Under the pieces are notes generated by a model. The model searched no databases and was not told where the DNA came from. It saw nothing but the letters and a program-made list of their open reading frames with translations. From contig JAJTWR010000475.1 in NCBI GenBank assembly GCA_021613335.1, forward strand, positions 1-64,000: DNA of 64,000 bases. Reading direction: 5' to 3'. A program made the position numbers and the translations under genes. Shown one piece after another: positions 16,953-27,266 of this stretch (its first letter is position 1; every line of letters starts with the position of its first letter). This DNA comes from Whitmania pigra (taxonomy: Eukaryota > Annelida > Clitellata > Hirudinida > Haemopidae).

Positions 16953-17846
16953 TTATTCCTTCACGGCCCCCGTCATCGAGGAAACATAATATTCGACAAA
17001 GAAGGAGTAAAGAATAACAGCAGGCAGAGAACCCAAAAGCGCCCCCGCCATCAAGGAGCCCCACTCATAAATATCCCCTCTGACCAGCTCGGTAAGAACG
17101 CCAACCGGGATCGTCTTGTTTTCTGAGGATTGGATGAAGGTTAGCGCATAGATGAACTCATTCCACGATAGGGTGAAGGCAAAGATTCCCGCTGAAATCA
17201 ACCCTGGAACCGAAAGCGGCAAGATGATTTTCCTCAAGATCTGCCAGCGACTAGCGCCATCCACCAACGCGCTCTCTTCGAGTTCAAAAGGAATCGAGCG
17301 AAAATATCCCATAAGCAGCCAAGTGCAGAAAGGGATGAGAAAGGTAGGATAGGTAAAGATCAAGGCGAGCTTGCTATCGTAGATTCCGACCTTGAAAACG
17401 ATGAAGGCAAGCGGAATAAACAGGATCGACGGCGGAACCAGATAGGCAAGAAAGACCATCAACCCCACCATCCGCGCACCGTGAAACCGCACCCGCTCGA
17501 TCGCATAGGCGGCGAATACCGCGGCAAGAAGGGATAAAAACGTCGATGAAACAGCGATGACCATCGTATTCCACAACCACTCGGGATAGGAGGTATCAAA
17601 CAGAAGATACTTGATATGTTCTATCGTTGGATGAGCAACCCAAAATGGATTGTGATGTTCATAGTCAGTAAGCTGCCCGTTCGGTTTCAAGGCTGTAACT
17701 GCCATCCAATAAAACGGGAAAAGCAATACGAAGATAAATAGCGCAAGCGGTAAATAAACTGTCACAACCTGCCATGAAAAGCGGTTGAGATAACTCATTC
17801 CTTCCGCATCATCGGTCGAAAGAACTTTATTTTTATTGATATTCAT
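16953..17846 (-). CDS. ABC sugar transporter permease, MalG/UgpE-like
   Basis: Inner-membrane subunit of a carbohydrate importer (CUT1 family), 297 residues, six helices. The EAA loop is ELEESALVDGASRWQILRKI and the C-terminus ends in VEYYVSSMTGAVKE, typical of MalG-type subunits. It is the last gene of the leftward operon, 14 bp after the MalF-like gene. Confidence 0.9.
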   Translation of the reverse strand: MNINKNKVLSTDDAEGMSYLNRFSWQVVTVYLPLALFIFVLLFPFYWMAVTALKPNGQLTDYEHHNPFWVAHPTIEHIKYLLFDTSYPEWLWNTMVIAVSSTFLSLLAAVFAAYAIERVRFHGARMVGLMVFLAYLVPPSILFIPLAFIVFKVGIYDSKLALIFTYPTFLIPFCTWLLMGYFRSIPFELEESALVDGASRWQILRKIILPLSVPGLISAGIFAFTLSWNEFIYALTFIQSSENKTIPVGVLTELVRGDIYEWGSLMAGALLGSLPAVILYSFFVEYYVSSMTGAVKE

Positions 17847-17860
17847 GGATTCTCTCCCCC

Positions 17861-18799
17861 TTACTCGCTATTGCCTTGTTGCCAGCGTCGCCGCTGTAAA
17901 CCAAAGAAGGAAAACATGATCGCGGCAAGCAAGAAGGGTATCATGGCAACCGCAATTGCCGCCCCCTCGCCAAGCTGTCCGCCAGGAATCGCCCGTTGAA
18001 ACGAAAGCGTTGCCATGAGATGGGTGGCATTTACCGGCCCCCCCTTCGTTAGAACGTAGATGAGCTGAAAGTCTGTAAAGGTGAATAGAACCGAAAAAGT
18101 CATCACTACGGCGATGATCGGCGTCAGCATCGGCAGCGTGACATAGCGAAAGCGCTGCCAGCGCGTGGCTCCATCGAGCGACGCCGCTTCCTGCAAGGAA
18201 GTTGGAATGGTCTGAAGCCCCGCAAGCAGCGAGATTGCAACAAAGGGAATGCCCCGCCAGATATTGGCGGCAATGACCGAAGCGCGCGCATTGTTGGGTT
18301 CGCCAAGAAAGTTGATCGGAGCGTCGATCCAGCCAAATTTCATCAGGGACCAGGAAAGAATCGAGAATTGCGCGTCATAGATCCACCAGAAAGCGAGGGC
18401 TGAAAGAACCGTCGGCACGACCCAGGGCAGCAACACGATGGCGCGAAAAAAAGACTTGAATGGCAAGTTTTCGTTTAAAATCAGTGCCAACCATAGGCCA
18501 AGCGCAAATTTCACCGCCGAGGCGACAAAGGTATAGAGAATTGTATTGAAAACCGAGAGCCAGAACACACCGTCCTTGAAAAGATATCCGTAGTTTTCAA
18601 AGCCGACGAACTTGCCTGTCTGCCCAATGCGCGTGTCGGTGAAGCCTAGCCAAACCCCGAGTCCCAAAGGATAGGTCAGAAAAACGAGAAGAATGGCCGC
18701 CGCCGGAAGCATGAACAAAAAACCCACGACGTTTCGGTTGCTTCCAAGCCGTGACAGAAACGATACCCGTATTTCCTTATATTGGGGATGGAGCGTCAT
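17861..18799 (-). CDS. ABC sugar transporter permease, MalF/UgpA-like
   Basis: Companion permease of the same CUT1 importer. The EAA loop is SLQEAASLDGATRWQRFRYV, followed by TDFQLIYVLTKGGPVN. ATG at 18799 is used; an in-frame GTG start at 18850 would add 17 residues, and neither has a convincing ribosome site. It lies 95 bp downstream of the binding-protein gene. Confidence 0.88.
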   Translation of the reverse strand: MTLHPQYKEIRVSFLSRLGSNRNVVGFLFMLPAAAILLVFLTYPLGLGVWLGFTDTRIGQTGKFVGFENYGYLFKDGVFWLSVFNTILYTFVASAVKFALGLWLALILNENLPFKSFFRAIVLLPWVVPTVLSALAFWWIYDAQFSILSWSLMKFGWIDAPINFLGEPNNARASVIAANIWRGIPFVAISLLAGLQTIPTSLQEAASLDGATRWQRFRYVTLPMLTPIIAVVMTFSVLFTFTDFQLIYVLTKGGPVNATHLMATLSFQRAIPGGQLGEGAAIAVAMIPFLLAAIMFSFFGLQRRRWQQGNSE

Positions 18800-18894
18800 G
18801 GGATCGGTTTCCCGTTTTTGAGGGCGATCGATTCCTTCGGCGCAGGCCACCCCATAGGCATAGGAGAACCCGCGCCAAAGATTTTTGTCGAAGA

Positions 18895-20205
18895 TCAGAC
18901 GCGATAGTAGCGGTTGGCTCGCTTTTCAGCCTGGGCTGCGGCTTCTTCTGGCGTCATTGCTCCTGTAACCGCCGAGGCGAACATGTCAACCAAGACATAA
19001 TCGGCCATCACCGCGGCGGATGCATAACCAAGCGGGCCAGCATAGCCGTTCGGCTCCAGCGTTTCCGATGCTCGCGCAAAGGCTGCATGGACTGGATTCG
19101 ACGTCCAAACCGGATTGTTGGCGAATGCTTTCAACGATTGACAGCAATAAGCGCTAGAGCTTTGCAGCCAGGCATTCATCTGATCGGCTTCATACATGAA
19201 TTTCAGATAGGCTTTACAAGCCTGCGGATATTTCGTGTGCTTGAAAACGATCGCCTCGGTCGTCTGATGCAGCTCGATGCTACGGCCCACGGGCCCAATC
19301 GGGAAATTGGTGGCGCGAATATCGTCAACCAACGCAGCAAGCGCTGGATCTTTTTTCCCAGAATAATAGAGCGAAACTCCATTGGCCGTTAGTGAAATAT
19401 GCCCGGCAAGAAAGGCGCGATTATTGTTGATATCGAGCCAGCTTTCCGTACCGGGAATAAAATGCTGATAAAGCTCTTTGGCATAGTTCAACGCGTTCAG
19501 CGTTTCTTTCGAGTTGATAACCACCTTGCCGTTTTTATCGACCATCATGCCGCCATGGCTCCACAACAGCCAATGTGCGTAGTTATTTCCATCGCCAACC
19601 GCTTTACCGTGCGCAAAGCCCGCGGGCGTGCCTTTCGCCTTCAATGCCTTGACAAGCTCTTTAAACCCTTCGGTTTCTTTCGGAAATTCCTTGAACCCAG
19701 CCGCTTCCACATGGCTTTGGCGATAACAAACCGCATTTCCGATCGCCGCCAACGGCAGGGCGATATATTTTCCGTTACGCATCGCATACTGTTTGATGCC
19801 ATGATAAAAGCCGCCATATTTGGCGTCGAGATATTCACCGAGATCGGTGAGGTCGAGCAGTTTTTCGGGATATTGATGCGGATCGTCGAACCAGCATAAA
19901 ACCATATCCGGCCCCGCGCCGACATTGGCTGCAACCGCGGCCTTTGGCCGAATATCCTCCCAGCTTTCCTTGTCAACCCTCACCTCGACCCCGGTCATTT
20001 GGGTGAATTTCCTGGTATTGGCCAGCCAAGCCTCCTCGTCGCCCTGGACAAAGGGCGTCCAGCGCAACAGTCTGAGCGCTGCCCCCGCTTCCGGTTTATA
20101 GGCCAGTTCGTCCGCCAAAGCCGGAGAGAATCCCAGACTCGAAAGCCCGGCCACACTGGCAAAACCAGCTGATCCTGCCAGAAAATCTCTTCTTTTCACC
20201 GTCAT
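18895..20205 (-). CDS. ABC transporter sugar-binding protein (extracellular binding protein family 1)
   Basis: Periplasmic solute-binding protein, 436 residues. It has a twin-arginine signal (KRRDFLAGSAGFASVAGL) and a mature region with LLRWTPFVQGDEEAW, PDMVLCWFDDPHQYP and GKYIALPLAAIGNAVCYR, the layout of MalE/UgpB-type proteins. Two ATGs are adjacent; 20205 is 6 nt from AAGGAGG and 20208 only 3 nt. A sugar or sugar-acid ligand is expected from the XylD/DenD neighbours. Confidence 0.88.
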   Translation of the reverse strand: MTVKRRDFLAGSAGFASVAGLSSLGFSPALADELAYKPEAGAALRLLRWTPFVQGDEEAWLANTRKFTQMTGVEVRVDKESWEDIRPKAAVAANVGAGPDMVLCWFDDPHQYPEKLLDLTDLGEYLDAKYGGFYHGIKQYAMRNGKYIALPLAAIGNAVCYRQSHVEAAGFKEFPKETEGFKELVKALKAKGTPAGFAHGKAVGDGNNYAHWLLWSHGGMMVDKNGKVVINSKETLNALNYAKELYQHFIPGTESWLDINNNRAFLAGHISLTANGVSLYYSGKKDPALAALVDDIRATNFPIGPVGRSIELHQTTEAIVFKHTKYPQACKAYLKFMYEADQMNAWLQSSSAYCCQSLKAFANNPVWTSNPVHAAFARASETLEPNGYAGPLGYASAAVMADYVLVDMFASAVTGAMTPEEAAAQAEKRANRYYRV

Positions 20206-20321
20206 CATCTTCCTCCTTGGAGACCGGGACCTTTGGTTTTCCACATCCGCTGTCCCGGGCGGATATCGGATTTCAGGTTCGAGCGGGTTGGCTTGACCGG
20301 AGCGAACTTCTTACCTCCGGT

Positions 20322-21389
20322 TCATTGGTTCATCCGCAGTCCGCTCGCGCTATCGAAAAGGTGAATACGATCGACATCGACCGAAAGGCGAATGGTTTCG
20401 CCTGGTTTTAGTTTGACGCGCTCTCGGAGCACAGCGGTTAATTCCTTGCCGGCAAAATCGACAATGATGTGCGTTTCAGAGCCGGTCGGCTCAAGAACGA
20501 CGAGTTTCGCGGGCATTCCCATAGGATCGAGGCGGATGTATTCCGGACGAAGCCCATAGACCAGCCTCCTTCCAACAAGGGAGGCAAACGCTCGCGCCAG
20601 CGGTAGGCGGGTTCCGTCAAGGGCGATGAAAACATCCGGTGCTGCAGCATCGACAGCCCCTTCGATCATGTTCATGGCCGGCGAGCCGATAAAACCCGCG
20701 ACGAACAGGTTGGCTGGATAATCGTAAAGTTCGAGCGGCGAGCCGATCTGTTCGACGATACCGTCATGCATGACGACGATCTTGTCGGCCATTGTCATCG
20801 CTTCGATCTGATCGTGGGTTACATAAACGGTTGTGGTTCTCAAACGCTGGTGCAATGCCTTAATTTCGGCGCGCATGGCGACGCGCAGCTTGGCATCGAG
20901 ATTGGAGAGCGGCTCATCGAATAAAAAAACCTGCGGTTGGCGCACGATCGCGCGACCCATTGCGACCCGCTGGCGCTGTCCGCCGGAAAGTTGGCGCGGG
21001 TAACGGTCAAGCAGGTGGGAAAGCCCGAGAATGCTGGCGGCATAATTGACCCGCTCATCGACGACCGTCTTTGGAGCCGAGGCGAGGGTCAAGGAGAAGG
21101 CCATGTTTTTTGCAACCGTCATATGGGGATAAAGCGCGTAATTCTGGAATACCATGGCGATATCCCGTTCTTTTGGCGGCAGTTTATTGACTATTTTCTC
21201 ACCAATCCGGATCTCGCCGGAGGAGATGTTTTCAAGCCCGGCCAACATGCGCAGAAGCGTCGATTTTCCACATCCTGAAGGGCCGACCAAGATGACGAAC
21301 TCGCCATCCTCGATCTCGATATTCACCCCCTTGATCACAGGAAATGCGCCAAATAATTTCCGCACATTGGCAAACTGAACTTTAGTCAT
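20322..21389 (-). CDS. ABC transporter ATP-binding protein, MalK/UgpC-like
   Basis: ATPase of the CUT1 importer. It has Walker A GPSGCGKSTLLRMLAG, signature QLSGGQRQRVAMGRAI, Walker B VFLFDEPLSNLD and the switch region YVTHDQIEAMTMADKIVV. A C-terminal OB-type regulatory domain (~residue 240 on) has YGLRPEYIRLD. ATG at 21389 follows GGGAGGAAAG; the longer frame to 21443 lacks support. The gap of 116 bp to the binding-protein gene may hold a second promoter. Confidence 0.9.
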   Translation of the reverse strand: MTKVQFANVRKLFGAFPVIKGVNIEIEDGEFVILVGPSGCGKSTLLRMLAGLENISSGEIRIGEKIVNKLPPKERDIAMVFQNYALYPHMTVAKNMAFSLTLASAPKTVVDERVNYAASILGLSHLLDRYPRQLSGGQRQRVAMGRAIVRQPQVFLFDEPLSNLDAKLRVAMRAEIKALHQRLRTTTVYVTHDQIEAMTMADKIVVMHDGIVEQIGSPLELYDYPANLFVAGFIGSPAMNMIEGAVDAAAPDVFIALDGTRLPLARAFASLVGRRLVYGLRPEYIRLDPMGMPAKLVVLEPTGSETHIIVDFAGKELTAVLRERVKLKPGETIRLSVDVDRIHLFDSASGLRMNQ

Positions 21390-21491
21390 TTCTTTCCTCC
21401 CAACGAACATCCCGCTTGCCTGACAAGCTGGTAGCGCCGCCAAGGTCCAACCGCACCGTTTCAGGTTATGGTTTCATCATGCGCCTTCAGC

Positions 21492-22256
21492 TCATCCTCG
21501 CCCGACAAAGGGCATTTTTGTCGCCATCACGGTCATCGTCAGGACATTGGCATCGAGCGGCAGTCCGGCCATATAGACGAGCGCGCGTGCAATGTGAACG
21601 GCATCGATCGTCGGCTCGCTGGCGATTTCGCCATTTGCCTGCAGCACCCCGCTGCTCATCTTTGCCGTCATGTCGCTTGCCGCATTGCCGATATCAATCT
21701 GGCCGCAAGCGATATCGAAGGGGCGGCCATCCAGCGCCGTCGATTTGGTAAGCCCTGAAATTGCGTGTTTGGTCGCCGTGTAGGGGGCTGAATTCGGTCG
21801 CGGCGCGCTCGCCGAGACCGAGCCATTGTTGATAATGCGCCCTCCTCGCGGAGTCTGGTTTTTCATCATCCGAAATGCTTGCTGTGTGCATAGAAAGGCG
21901 CCGGTTAAGTTGACCCTAACGATTCTCTCCCAGTCTTCGAAATCGATCTCCTCGAGTGGCGTCGAGGCGCTGAACAGGCCCGCATTATTGACAAGCAGGT
22001 CAAGGCGAGAAAATTGCGTCTCGATCTCACTGAACAAGGTTTTCACCGATGTTGGATCGCCAACGTCGGCCACCCGGGCGATGATTTCGCCGCCGGTTTC
22101 CTCGCTGATTTCCGCCGCTGTTTTTTCCAGAACCTCCCTCCTGCGGCCAGCAATAACGATTCGCCACCCCTCTTGGCCGAGCGCTTTCGCAATCGCCCTG
22201 CCAAGGCCCGTTCCGCCCCCGGTTACCAGCGCGATTTTCTTCTCGTCGACGGTCAT
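21492..22256 (-). CDS. SDR-family oxidoreductase of the sugar-acid cluster
   Basis: Classical SDR (254 residues) with the cofactor motif [31 protein letters not shown], an active-site Ser in [11 protein letters not shown] and [10 protein letters not shown] as the Tyr/Lys motif. It probably oxidises or reduces a sugar, sugar acid or keto acid in the same pathway as the DenD-like enzyme, with which it overlaps by four bases (ATGA). It is not close to the Caulobacter xylose dehydrogenase by eye, so its substrate is open. Confidence 0.82.
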   Translation of the reverse strand: MTVDEKKIALVTGGGTGLGRAIAKALGQEGWRIVIAGRRREVLEKTAAEISEETGGEIIARVADVGDPTSVKTLFSEIETQFSRLDLLVNNAGLFSASTPLEEIDFEDWERIVRVNLTGAFLCTQQAFRMMKNQTPRGGRIINNGSVSASAPRPNSAPYTATKHAISGLTKSTALDGRPFDIACGQIDIGNAASDMTAKMSSGVLQANGEIASEPTIDAVHIARALVYMAGLPLDANVLTMTVMATKMPFVGRG

Positions 22257-23239
22257 GCGACGTTTCCTCCCAATTCATCTTCGATATGCGCGCGGATGAT
22301 TTCGTCGAAACTCGCCTCTGCCCGAAAGCCAAGTTCCCGGGCATGGCTTGCGTCAAAATTCGCTGGCCAACCCTCAACGATGGCTTGAACGATCGGATCC
22401 GGTTCCCGACGGATCAGTTTGACCGCCGCGTCGCCGGCAATCCGGCGCAGCGCCTCGATTTGCTCGCCGACACAGGCCGAAAGGCCGGGCATCGTCAAAT
22501 TACGGCGCGATCCGACTCTCGCCGAGTCGATTTTTGCCGCATGCAGAAAAAACTCAACCGCCGCCCGCGGGCCAGCGAACCAATGGCGAAGGTTCTCGCG
22601 GACCGGCAGGACCGTTTCAATGCCAACGAGCGGCTCTCTCAGGATATTCGAGAAAAAGCCTGACGCCGCCATGTTCGGTTTGCCAGGACGAATACAAATC
22701 GTAGGCAACCGAATGCCAATGCCATCCAAGAACCCCTTACGGGTATAGTCGGCAAGCAAGAGTTCGACCATCGCCTTTTGGGTTCCGTAGCTGGTTAGTG
22801 GAGTCGTAAAAAAATGATCCTCGATTTTTTCAGGAAAAGGCGCTCCAAAAACGGCAATCGATGAGGCAAAAATCAGGCGGGGACAATAAGGCTGACGCAT
22901 TCCTTCATGGCGGATTGCCTCAAAAAGAGAGCGGCTACCATCGAGATTGACCGCATAGCCTTTTTCGAAGGCCGCCTCAGCCTCGCCCGAGACGATGGCC
23001 GCGAGATGGAAGATGATGTCAGGCCGTTCGGCGATAAGCGTTTCAGCCGTGCCAGTCTTGGCGAGATCCAACGCCAAGGCGGTCGAAATCGCTGACAGTT
23101 TCGGTGGAACCGGTGGCATCGAGGCATCGGCCAAAGTCAACCGCCCGACCTTGAAATCCGATATGGCTGATTCGGAAGCCAGCTTTTCCAGCAACTTGCG
23201 ACCGATCATTCCCGCCGCACCGATTATCAGTACATGCAT
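22253..23239 (-). CDS. denD: NAD-dependent D-erythronate dehydrogenase-like protein (DenD)
   Basis: Extended SDR/epimerase-family enzyme (328 residues). It begins [19 protein letters not shown] and has the active-site [11 protein letters not shown] and SYGTQKAM (Tyr/Lys), then [14 protein letters not shown]. These are hallmarks of the DenD group, which oxidises D-erythronate to 2-oxo-tetronate in four-carbon acid-sugar catabolism. The adjacent otnC/ltnD remnants support the assignment. It is the first intact gene of the leftward operon, so it may now serve another acid sugar. Confidence 0.8.
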   Translation of the reverse strand: MHVLIIGAAGMIGRKLLEKLASESAISDFKVGRLTLADASMPPVPPKLSAISTALALDLAKTGTAETLIAERPDIIFHLAAIVSGEAEAAFEKGYAVNLDGSRSLFEAIRHEGMRQPYCPRLIFASSIAVFGAPFPEKIEDHFFTTPLTSYGTQKAMVELLLADYTRKGFLDGIGIRLPTICIRPGKPNMAASGFFSNILREPLVGIETVLPVRENLRHWFAGPRAAVEFFLHAAKIDSARVGSRRNLTMPGLSACVGEQIEALRRIAGDAAVKLIRREPDPIVQAIVEGWPANFDASHARELGFRAEASFDEIIRAHIEDELGGNVA

Positions 23240-23616
23240 ATTCCGATCTCTCCCTATGAAACAAATCTTCTTGGCGCCAAGATTTAGGCGACCTCTGATA
23301 TTATCGTTGTTTTCTTAAGGTAAGACCTTTTTCTCCTTTGCTCCAATGCGCAAACGAAATAGATAAAACTCATGCATCTTAATGCAGCATATGAATTCAG
23401 GGAACCTATTTTTCTTGAAACAATTATAAAAATAAACGCGGCCAGACGTGAATTTGGCATGAAATTTAAATTTATTTAAATTTAATCTTTGCCTGCGCTT
23501 TTTCCTTTATGGGAAGGTGATTGTTAACGGTCTCGATCCGAGATTGAGCAGCCCGTATGGCATCGGGTAAGCCGAGTTCTCTCCAGGGAAGCCCGAGGTT
23601 GATCGAAACCGCCTTA
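23240..23616. other. AT-rich non-coding gap with an unrecognised short frame
   Basis: This 377-bp gap is much richer in A+T than its neighbours, especially 23330-23490, with AAATTTAAATTTATTTAAATTT near 23462-23483. It must contain the denD promoter (a TATTATC-like box near 23298 is one candidate). A minus-strand frame at 23472-23666 reads LGLPWRELGLPDAIRAAQSR; I do not recognise it and it may be another operon relic. Confidence 0.5.
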
Positions 23617-24170
23617 TCAGTCCCATTCAACGGCGGATTTCTGGACGAGCGCCTGGATTTCAGCATCCGATAGCAGAGCGGGCTGAAAGCCGCGGGTCAA
23701 TAGCGTCAGCCGAGCCGTCTCCTCGAGCTCCTCGATTGCATAAACGGCGTTTTCCAGATCCTTTCCCGCAACGACAGGTCCGCGGCGAGCCAGGACAACC
23801 GCGCTCCGTTTTCCGCAAAGCCCCCGGATGGCCTTGCCAACGGCCTCGTCGCCCGGCATGAAATAAGGTAACAGTTTCACCTTGCCCAATCGCATGATCC
23901 CATAGGTTGTGAGGGGCGGATGCTCAAATCCTTGACAAAGATATCGACGGACGAAAGAGGCGCGTAATCTCTCGCGACGCTGTGCGCGCCGCGATTTTCG
24001 AACATCCACGAATTACCCGCCGATACCCGGACGATGTCATAGACCGTCTTGAGATCGAACCCTTCGGCCTGGGCAAGGGGCAGCGCTTGCACCGCGACGG
24101 CGATATGGACACCGGCCAGCAATTGGTTGATCATCTTCATCCTCGAACCGGGGCACGCGCGATCCCCAAA
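23617..24170 (-). pseudogene. Fused remnants of L-threonate dehydrogenase (ltnD) and 3-oxo-tetronate-4-phosphate decarboxylase (otnC)
   Basis: Reading leftward, about 24160-23930 encodes MKMINQLLAGVHIA, VRVSAGNSWMFENR and VDIFVKDL, the C-terminal-domain core of a LtnD-type 3-hydroxyisobutyrate dehydrogenase family enzyme. At about 23935 the coding switches frame to HPPLTTYGIMRLGKVKLLPY, then SAVVLARRGPVVAGKDLENA, the C-terminal half of an OtnC-type class II aldolase. Both gene ends and whatever lay between them (a kinase such as otnK in intact pathways) are gone. A single deletion would explain the junction. Confidence 0.75.
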
Positions 24171-24230
24171 CCGATGACGGCTACGGGGGATGAGGGGAGA
24201 TAGCCTGCGCTTGCATTTCGCTTCACCTCC

Positions 24231-24252
24231 GGTATCGACTGGTATCGATACC
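24231..24252. promoter_or_regulatory. Operator-like site, LacI/GntR type
   Basis: GGTATCGACT is followed directly by GGTATCGATACC, a perfect 12-bp palindrome (24241-24252), so GGTATCGA appears twice 10 bp apart, one helical turn. A related CCGATATCGG lies at 24257-24266. The site is between the LacI-type regulator gene (109 bp upstream of its ATG) and the start of the decayed leftward genes, the usual place for an autoregulatory operator. Confidence 0.6.
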
Positions 24253-24359
24253 GGTGCCGATATCGGATATTCATAAAGGGACGCCGCCCTGTCAATAGCA
24301 GAAAGATTTGCGCTTCCCCTTTTTCTCATTTTATAAACTGCAAGCATGAATGCTCCTTA

Positions 24360-25388
24360 ATGACAGCTTCAGACGAACAAAGGTTCAAGAACCTCATGAG
24401 CCCCCCAACCCTGGAAGCGGTGGCGGTTTTAGCCGGCGTCAGCAAGATGACGGCTTCCCGGGCGCTTCGAAATGCCCGCGACGTCTCACGCGAGAGCGCC
24501 GCTCGCGTTCGCGCCGCCGCTTCCAAGCTTGGTTATCTTCCGAACCAGCTCGCGCTTTCTCTGTCTTTACAACGAACCAATTTGATCGGCGTCATTGTGC
24601 CCAGCATGTCGAATATTGTTTATCCTGAAGTCGTTTCGGGCATTTCATCCGCGCTCGAAGGTTCTTCGATGCAGGCGGTTTTCGATATATCCGATTATGA
24701 CAAAGACCGTGAATATGCCATCGTTCGCAACATGCTGGCATGGCATCCGGCTGCAATGATCCTTGCCGGGCTCGACCAGTCGGAGGAAACGAAAAAACAA
24801 CTCAAGGCTTCCGGAATCCCGATCGTTCAGATCATGGATATCGATGGAGAACCGCTGGATTTCAATGTTGGCCTGTCGCATCTGCAGGCTGGCGCGGCAA
24901 TGGCGCGAGCCCTCATCGCGAAAGGACGTGAAAAATTCGCTTATGTCGGCAGCGCCCTTGCCAAGGATGGCCGCGCGCTACGGCGGAAAAAAGGGTTTGA
25001 AGATGCGTTGGCTGAAAATGGGCGCTTTCTTGTTGCCCAGGCAATCGACGAAGCGATGTCTTCCGTCAATCTCGGAAAACGGTTGACCTTGCAGCTGCTG
25101 CAAGCCGGTCACGATCTCGATTGTATCTATTATTCAAGCGACGATATGGCCGTAGGCGGTTTATTCGCTTGCATGGAGCGCGGGATCGAGGTTCCGAATA
25201 AAATTCTGCCGGCCGGTTTCAATGGCCTTGAGATTGTCGATGCCTTGCCAACCAACATCGCAACCTCCCGCTCGCCCCGCCGACAAATCGGCTATATGGC
25301 TGCTCAAATCGCCCTGAAAGCCATCGTTGGAAACAGCGCCGCTTTGCCAAAAATCGTCCGTTTCGAACCGGAAATCATGATTTATTGA
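24360..25388 (+). CDS. LacI-family transcriptional regulator (GntR-gluconate-repressor-like)
   Basis: Sugar-responsive repressor of 342 residues. The N-terminal HTH reads [20 protein letters not shown] and ends with the hinge [12 protein letters not shown]. The periplasmic-binding-like sensor follows ([27 protein letters not shown]). The start is uncertain: ATG 24360 or ATG 24396, the latter closer to the HTH. It probably controls xylD, which begins 49 bp after its stop, and the divergent sugar-acid genes through the palindromic site at 24231-24252. Confidence 0.88.
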   Translation: MTASDEQRFKNLMSPPTLEAVAVLAGVSKMTASRALRNARDVSRESAARVRAAASKLGYLPNQLALSLSLQRTNLIGVIVPSMSNIVYPEVVSGISSALEGSSMQAVFDISDYDKDREYAIVRNMLAWHPAAMILAGLDQSEETKKQLKASGIPIVQIMDIDGEPLDFNVGLSHLQAGAAMARALIAKGREKFAYVGSALAKDGRALRRKKGFEDALAENGRFLVAQAIDEAMSSVNLGKRLTLQLLQAGHDLDCIYYSSDDMAVGGLFACMERGIEVPNKILPAGFNGLEIVDALPTNIATSRSPRRQIGYMAAQIALKAIVGNSAALPKIVRFEPEIMIY

Positions 25389-25407
25389 CCAGGCGCGAAT
25401 ATATTAC

Positions 25408-25422
25408 GACTTGCGTCAAGTC
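25408..25422. repeat. Short perfect inverted repeat before the dehydratase gene
   Basis: GACTTG-CGT-CAAGTC, a 6-bp stem with a 3-nt centre, ends just before the ribosome site GGGGAGG of the dehydratase. It could be an operator half-site pair or a 5' mRNA hairpin. Its sequence differs from the GGTATCGATACC site. Confidence 0.4.
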
Positions 25423-25437
25423 AAGGGGAGGACTGAC

Positions 25438-27231
25438 ATGAAACCTATGACGCCGGACCGCTTGCGCTCGCGCCAATGGTTTGACAATCCTGACGATCCG
25501 GAAATGACCGCGCTCTATCTTGAGCGCTATCTGAATTACGGCTTGACGCAAGGAGAATTGCGCTCGGGCAAGCCCATCGTCGGAATCGCGCAGACAGGTT
25601 CAGATCTGTCGCCTTGCAATCGCCATCACATTGAATTGAGCAAGCGCCTGCGAGATGGAATCATCGCCGCCGGAGGCATCCCGATGGAAATTCCAGTCCA
25701 TCCCATTCAAGAAACCGGCAAACGCCCTACGGCATCGCTTGACAGAAACCTCGCCTATCTCTCTCTTGTTGAAAGCCTCTACGGTTATCCGATCGATGGG
25801 GTCGTGCTGACGATCGGTTGCGACAAAACGACGCCGGCTCTCCTCATGGCCGCGGCAACGGTGGATATTCCAGCGATCGCCTATTCGGTAGGGCCGATGC
25901 TCAATGGTTGGTTTCGTGGCGAACGCGCCGGATCGGGCGTCGTTGCTTGGCGCGCGCGCGAACTCTATGCCGCCGGAAAAATCGAAAAAAGCGAAATCGT
26001 CGATTATGTCGCCGCTTCCGCGCCTTCGGTCGGCTATTGCAACACGATGGGCACCGCCTCTACCATGAATAGCCTTGCCGAAGCGCTCGGCATGCAACTT
26101 CCAGGTTCCGCCTCGATCCCCGCCCCTTACCGTGAACGCGGTCAGATGGGCTATCGAACCGGCAGACGAATCGTGGAAATGGTTTGGGAGGACTTGAAAC
26201 CTTCCAACATCCTGACACGGGAAGCTTTCGAGAACGCCATCGCGGTTAATTCCGCCATTGGCGGCTCTACCAACGCCCCCATCCATCTCAATGCGATCGC
26301 GCGCCATATCGGCGTTGCCCTCTCCAACGACGACTGGCAGAAGGTGGGGCATCGCATACCATTGCTGGTCAACCTTCAGCCTGCTGGAAAATATCTTGCC
26401 GAAGACTTGCACCATGCCGGCGGCGTGCCCGCGGTTATTGGCGAGCTCGTTGCCGGCAACCTCCTTCCACACCCAGGCGCGCTGACCGTTACCGGTCGCA
26501 GCCTCGCAGACAATATCCGCGGCGCCCGCTCGAACGATCCAGACGTGATTCGCAGCGCCGTCGATCCGCTAAAGCCGGCGGCCGGCTTCCTCAACCTCAA
26601 AGGAACGCTATTTGACAGCGCCATCATGAAAACCTCGGTGATCTCACCGGCCTTTCGCAAGCGCTATCTTGAGAATCCCGACGACCCGGAAGCTTTCGAG
26701 GGGCCGGTTTATGTTTTTGACGGGCCGGAACATTTTCACGCCGTCATCGATACGCTGACCGATATGGACGAAACCGCAATCCTGGTCATGCGCGGCGCTG
26801 GACCGCTAGGGTATCCAGGAGGCGCTGAAGTCGTCAATATGCGCCCCCCGGCTCACCTCATTAAGGCCGGAATCGACGCACTGCCGTGCATTGGCGACGG
26901 GCGGCAATCGGGAACATCGGGCTCCCCCTCGATCCTGAACGCTTCGCCCGAAGCCGCTGCCGGGGGGGGGCTTGCCCTACTGAAAAACGGGGATCGGGTC
27001 CGTATCGATTTGCGAAAAGGAACTGCGGATATCCTGCTTTCCGACGAAGCGTTGGCCGCGCGCCGTGCAGAGCTTCAAGCCGCCGGGGGCTATCCGATTC
27101 CGCCCAGTCAATCGCCATGGCAACAATATTTTCGCTCGCTTACGGGTCAACTTGCCGATGGCATGGTCCTTAAGGGCGCCGATCGATATCAGAAGATCGC
27201 ATCCACAGGAATGCCGCGCAATAATCATTAG
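25438..27231 (+). CDS. xylD: Sugar-acid dehydratase of the IlvD/Edd family, D-xylonate dehydratase-like
   Basis: Iron-sulfur dehydratase (597 residues) expected to convert D-xylonate or a similar aldonate to a 2-keto-3-deoxy acid. Cluster or metal ligands are Cys60 ([10 protein letters not shown]), Cys128 ([10 protein letters not shown]) and Cys201 ([11 protein letters not shown]). The start [15 protein letters not shown] region and the sections [38 protein letters not shown] and the H-N-H end match the Caulobacter XylD type as I recall it. ATG at 25438 follows GGGGAGG by 6 nt. No xylose dehydrogenase or KDX-pathway gene is recognised nearby, so the exact aldonate is unproven. Confidence 0.8.
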   Translation: MKPMTPDRLRSRQWFDNPDDPEMTALYLERYLNYGLTQGELRSGKPIVGIAQTGSDLSPCNRHHIELSKRLRDGIIAAGGIPMEIPVHPIQETGKRPTASLDRNLAYLSLVESLYGYPIDGVVLTIGCDKTTPALLMAAATVDIPAIAYSVGPMLNGWFRGERAGSGVVAWRARELYAAGKIEKSEIVDYVAASAPSVGYCNTMGTASTMNSLAEALGMQLPGSASIPAPYRERGQMGYRTGRRIVEMVWEDLKPSNILTREAFENAIAVNSAIGGSTNAPIHLNAIARHIGVALSNDDWQKVGHRIPLLVNLQPAGKYLAEDLHHAGGVPAVIGELVAGNLLPHPGALTVTGRSLADNIRGARSNDPDVIRSAVDPLKPAAGFLNLKGTLFDSAIMKTSVISPAFRKRYLENPDDPEAFEGPVYVFDGPEHFHAVIDTLTDMDETAILVMRGAGPLGYPGGAEVVNMRPPAHLIKAGIDALPCIGDGRQSGTSGSPSILNASPEAAAGGGLALLKNGDRVRIDLRKGTADILLSDEALAARRAELQAAGGYPIPPSQSPWQQYFRSLTGQLADGMVLKGADRYQKIASTGMPRNNH

Positions 27232-27266
27232 CGGGTTGAATTGGACGCTTGATTCGATTGAGTCCG

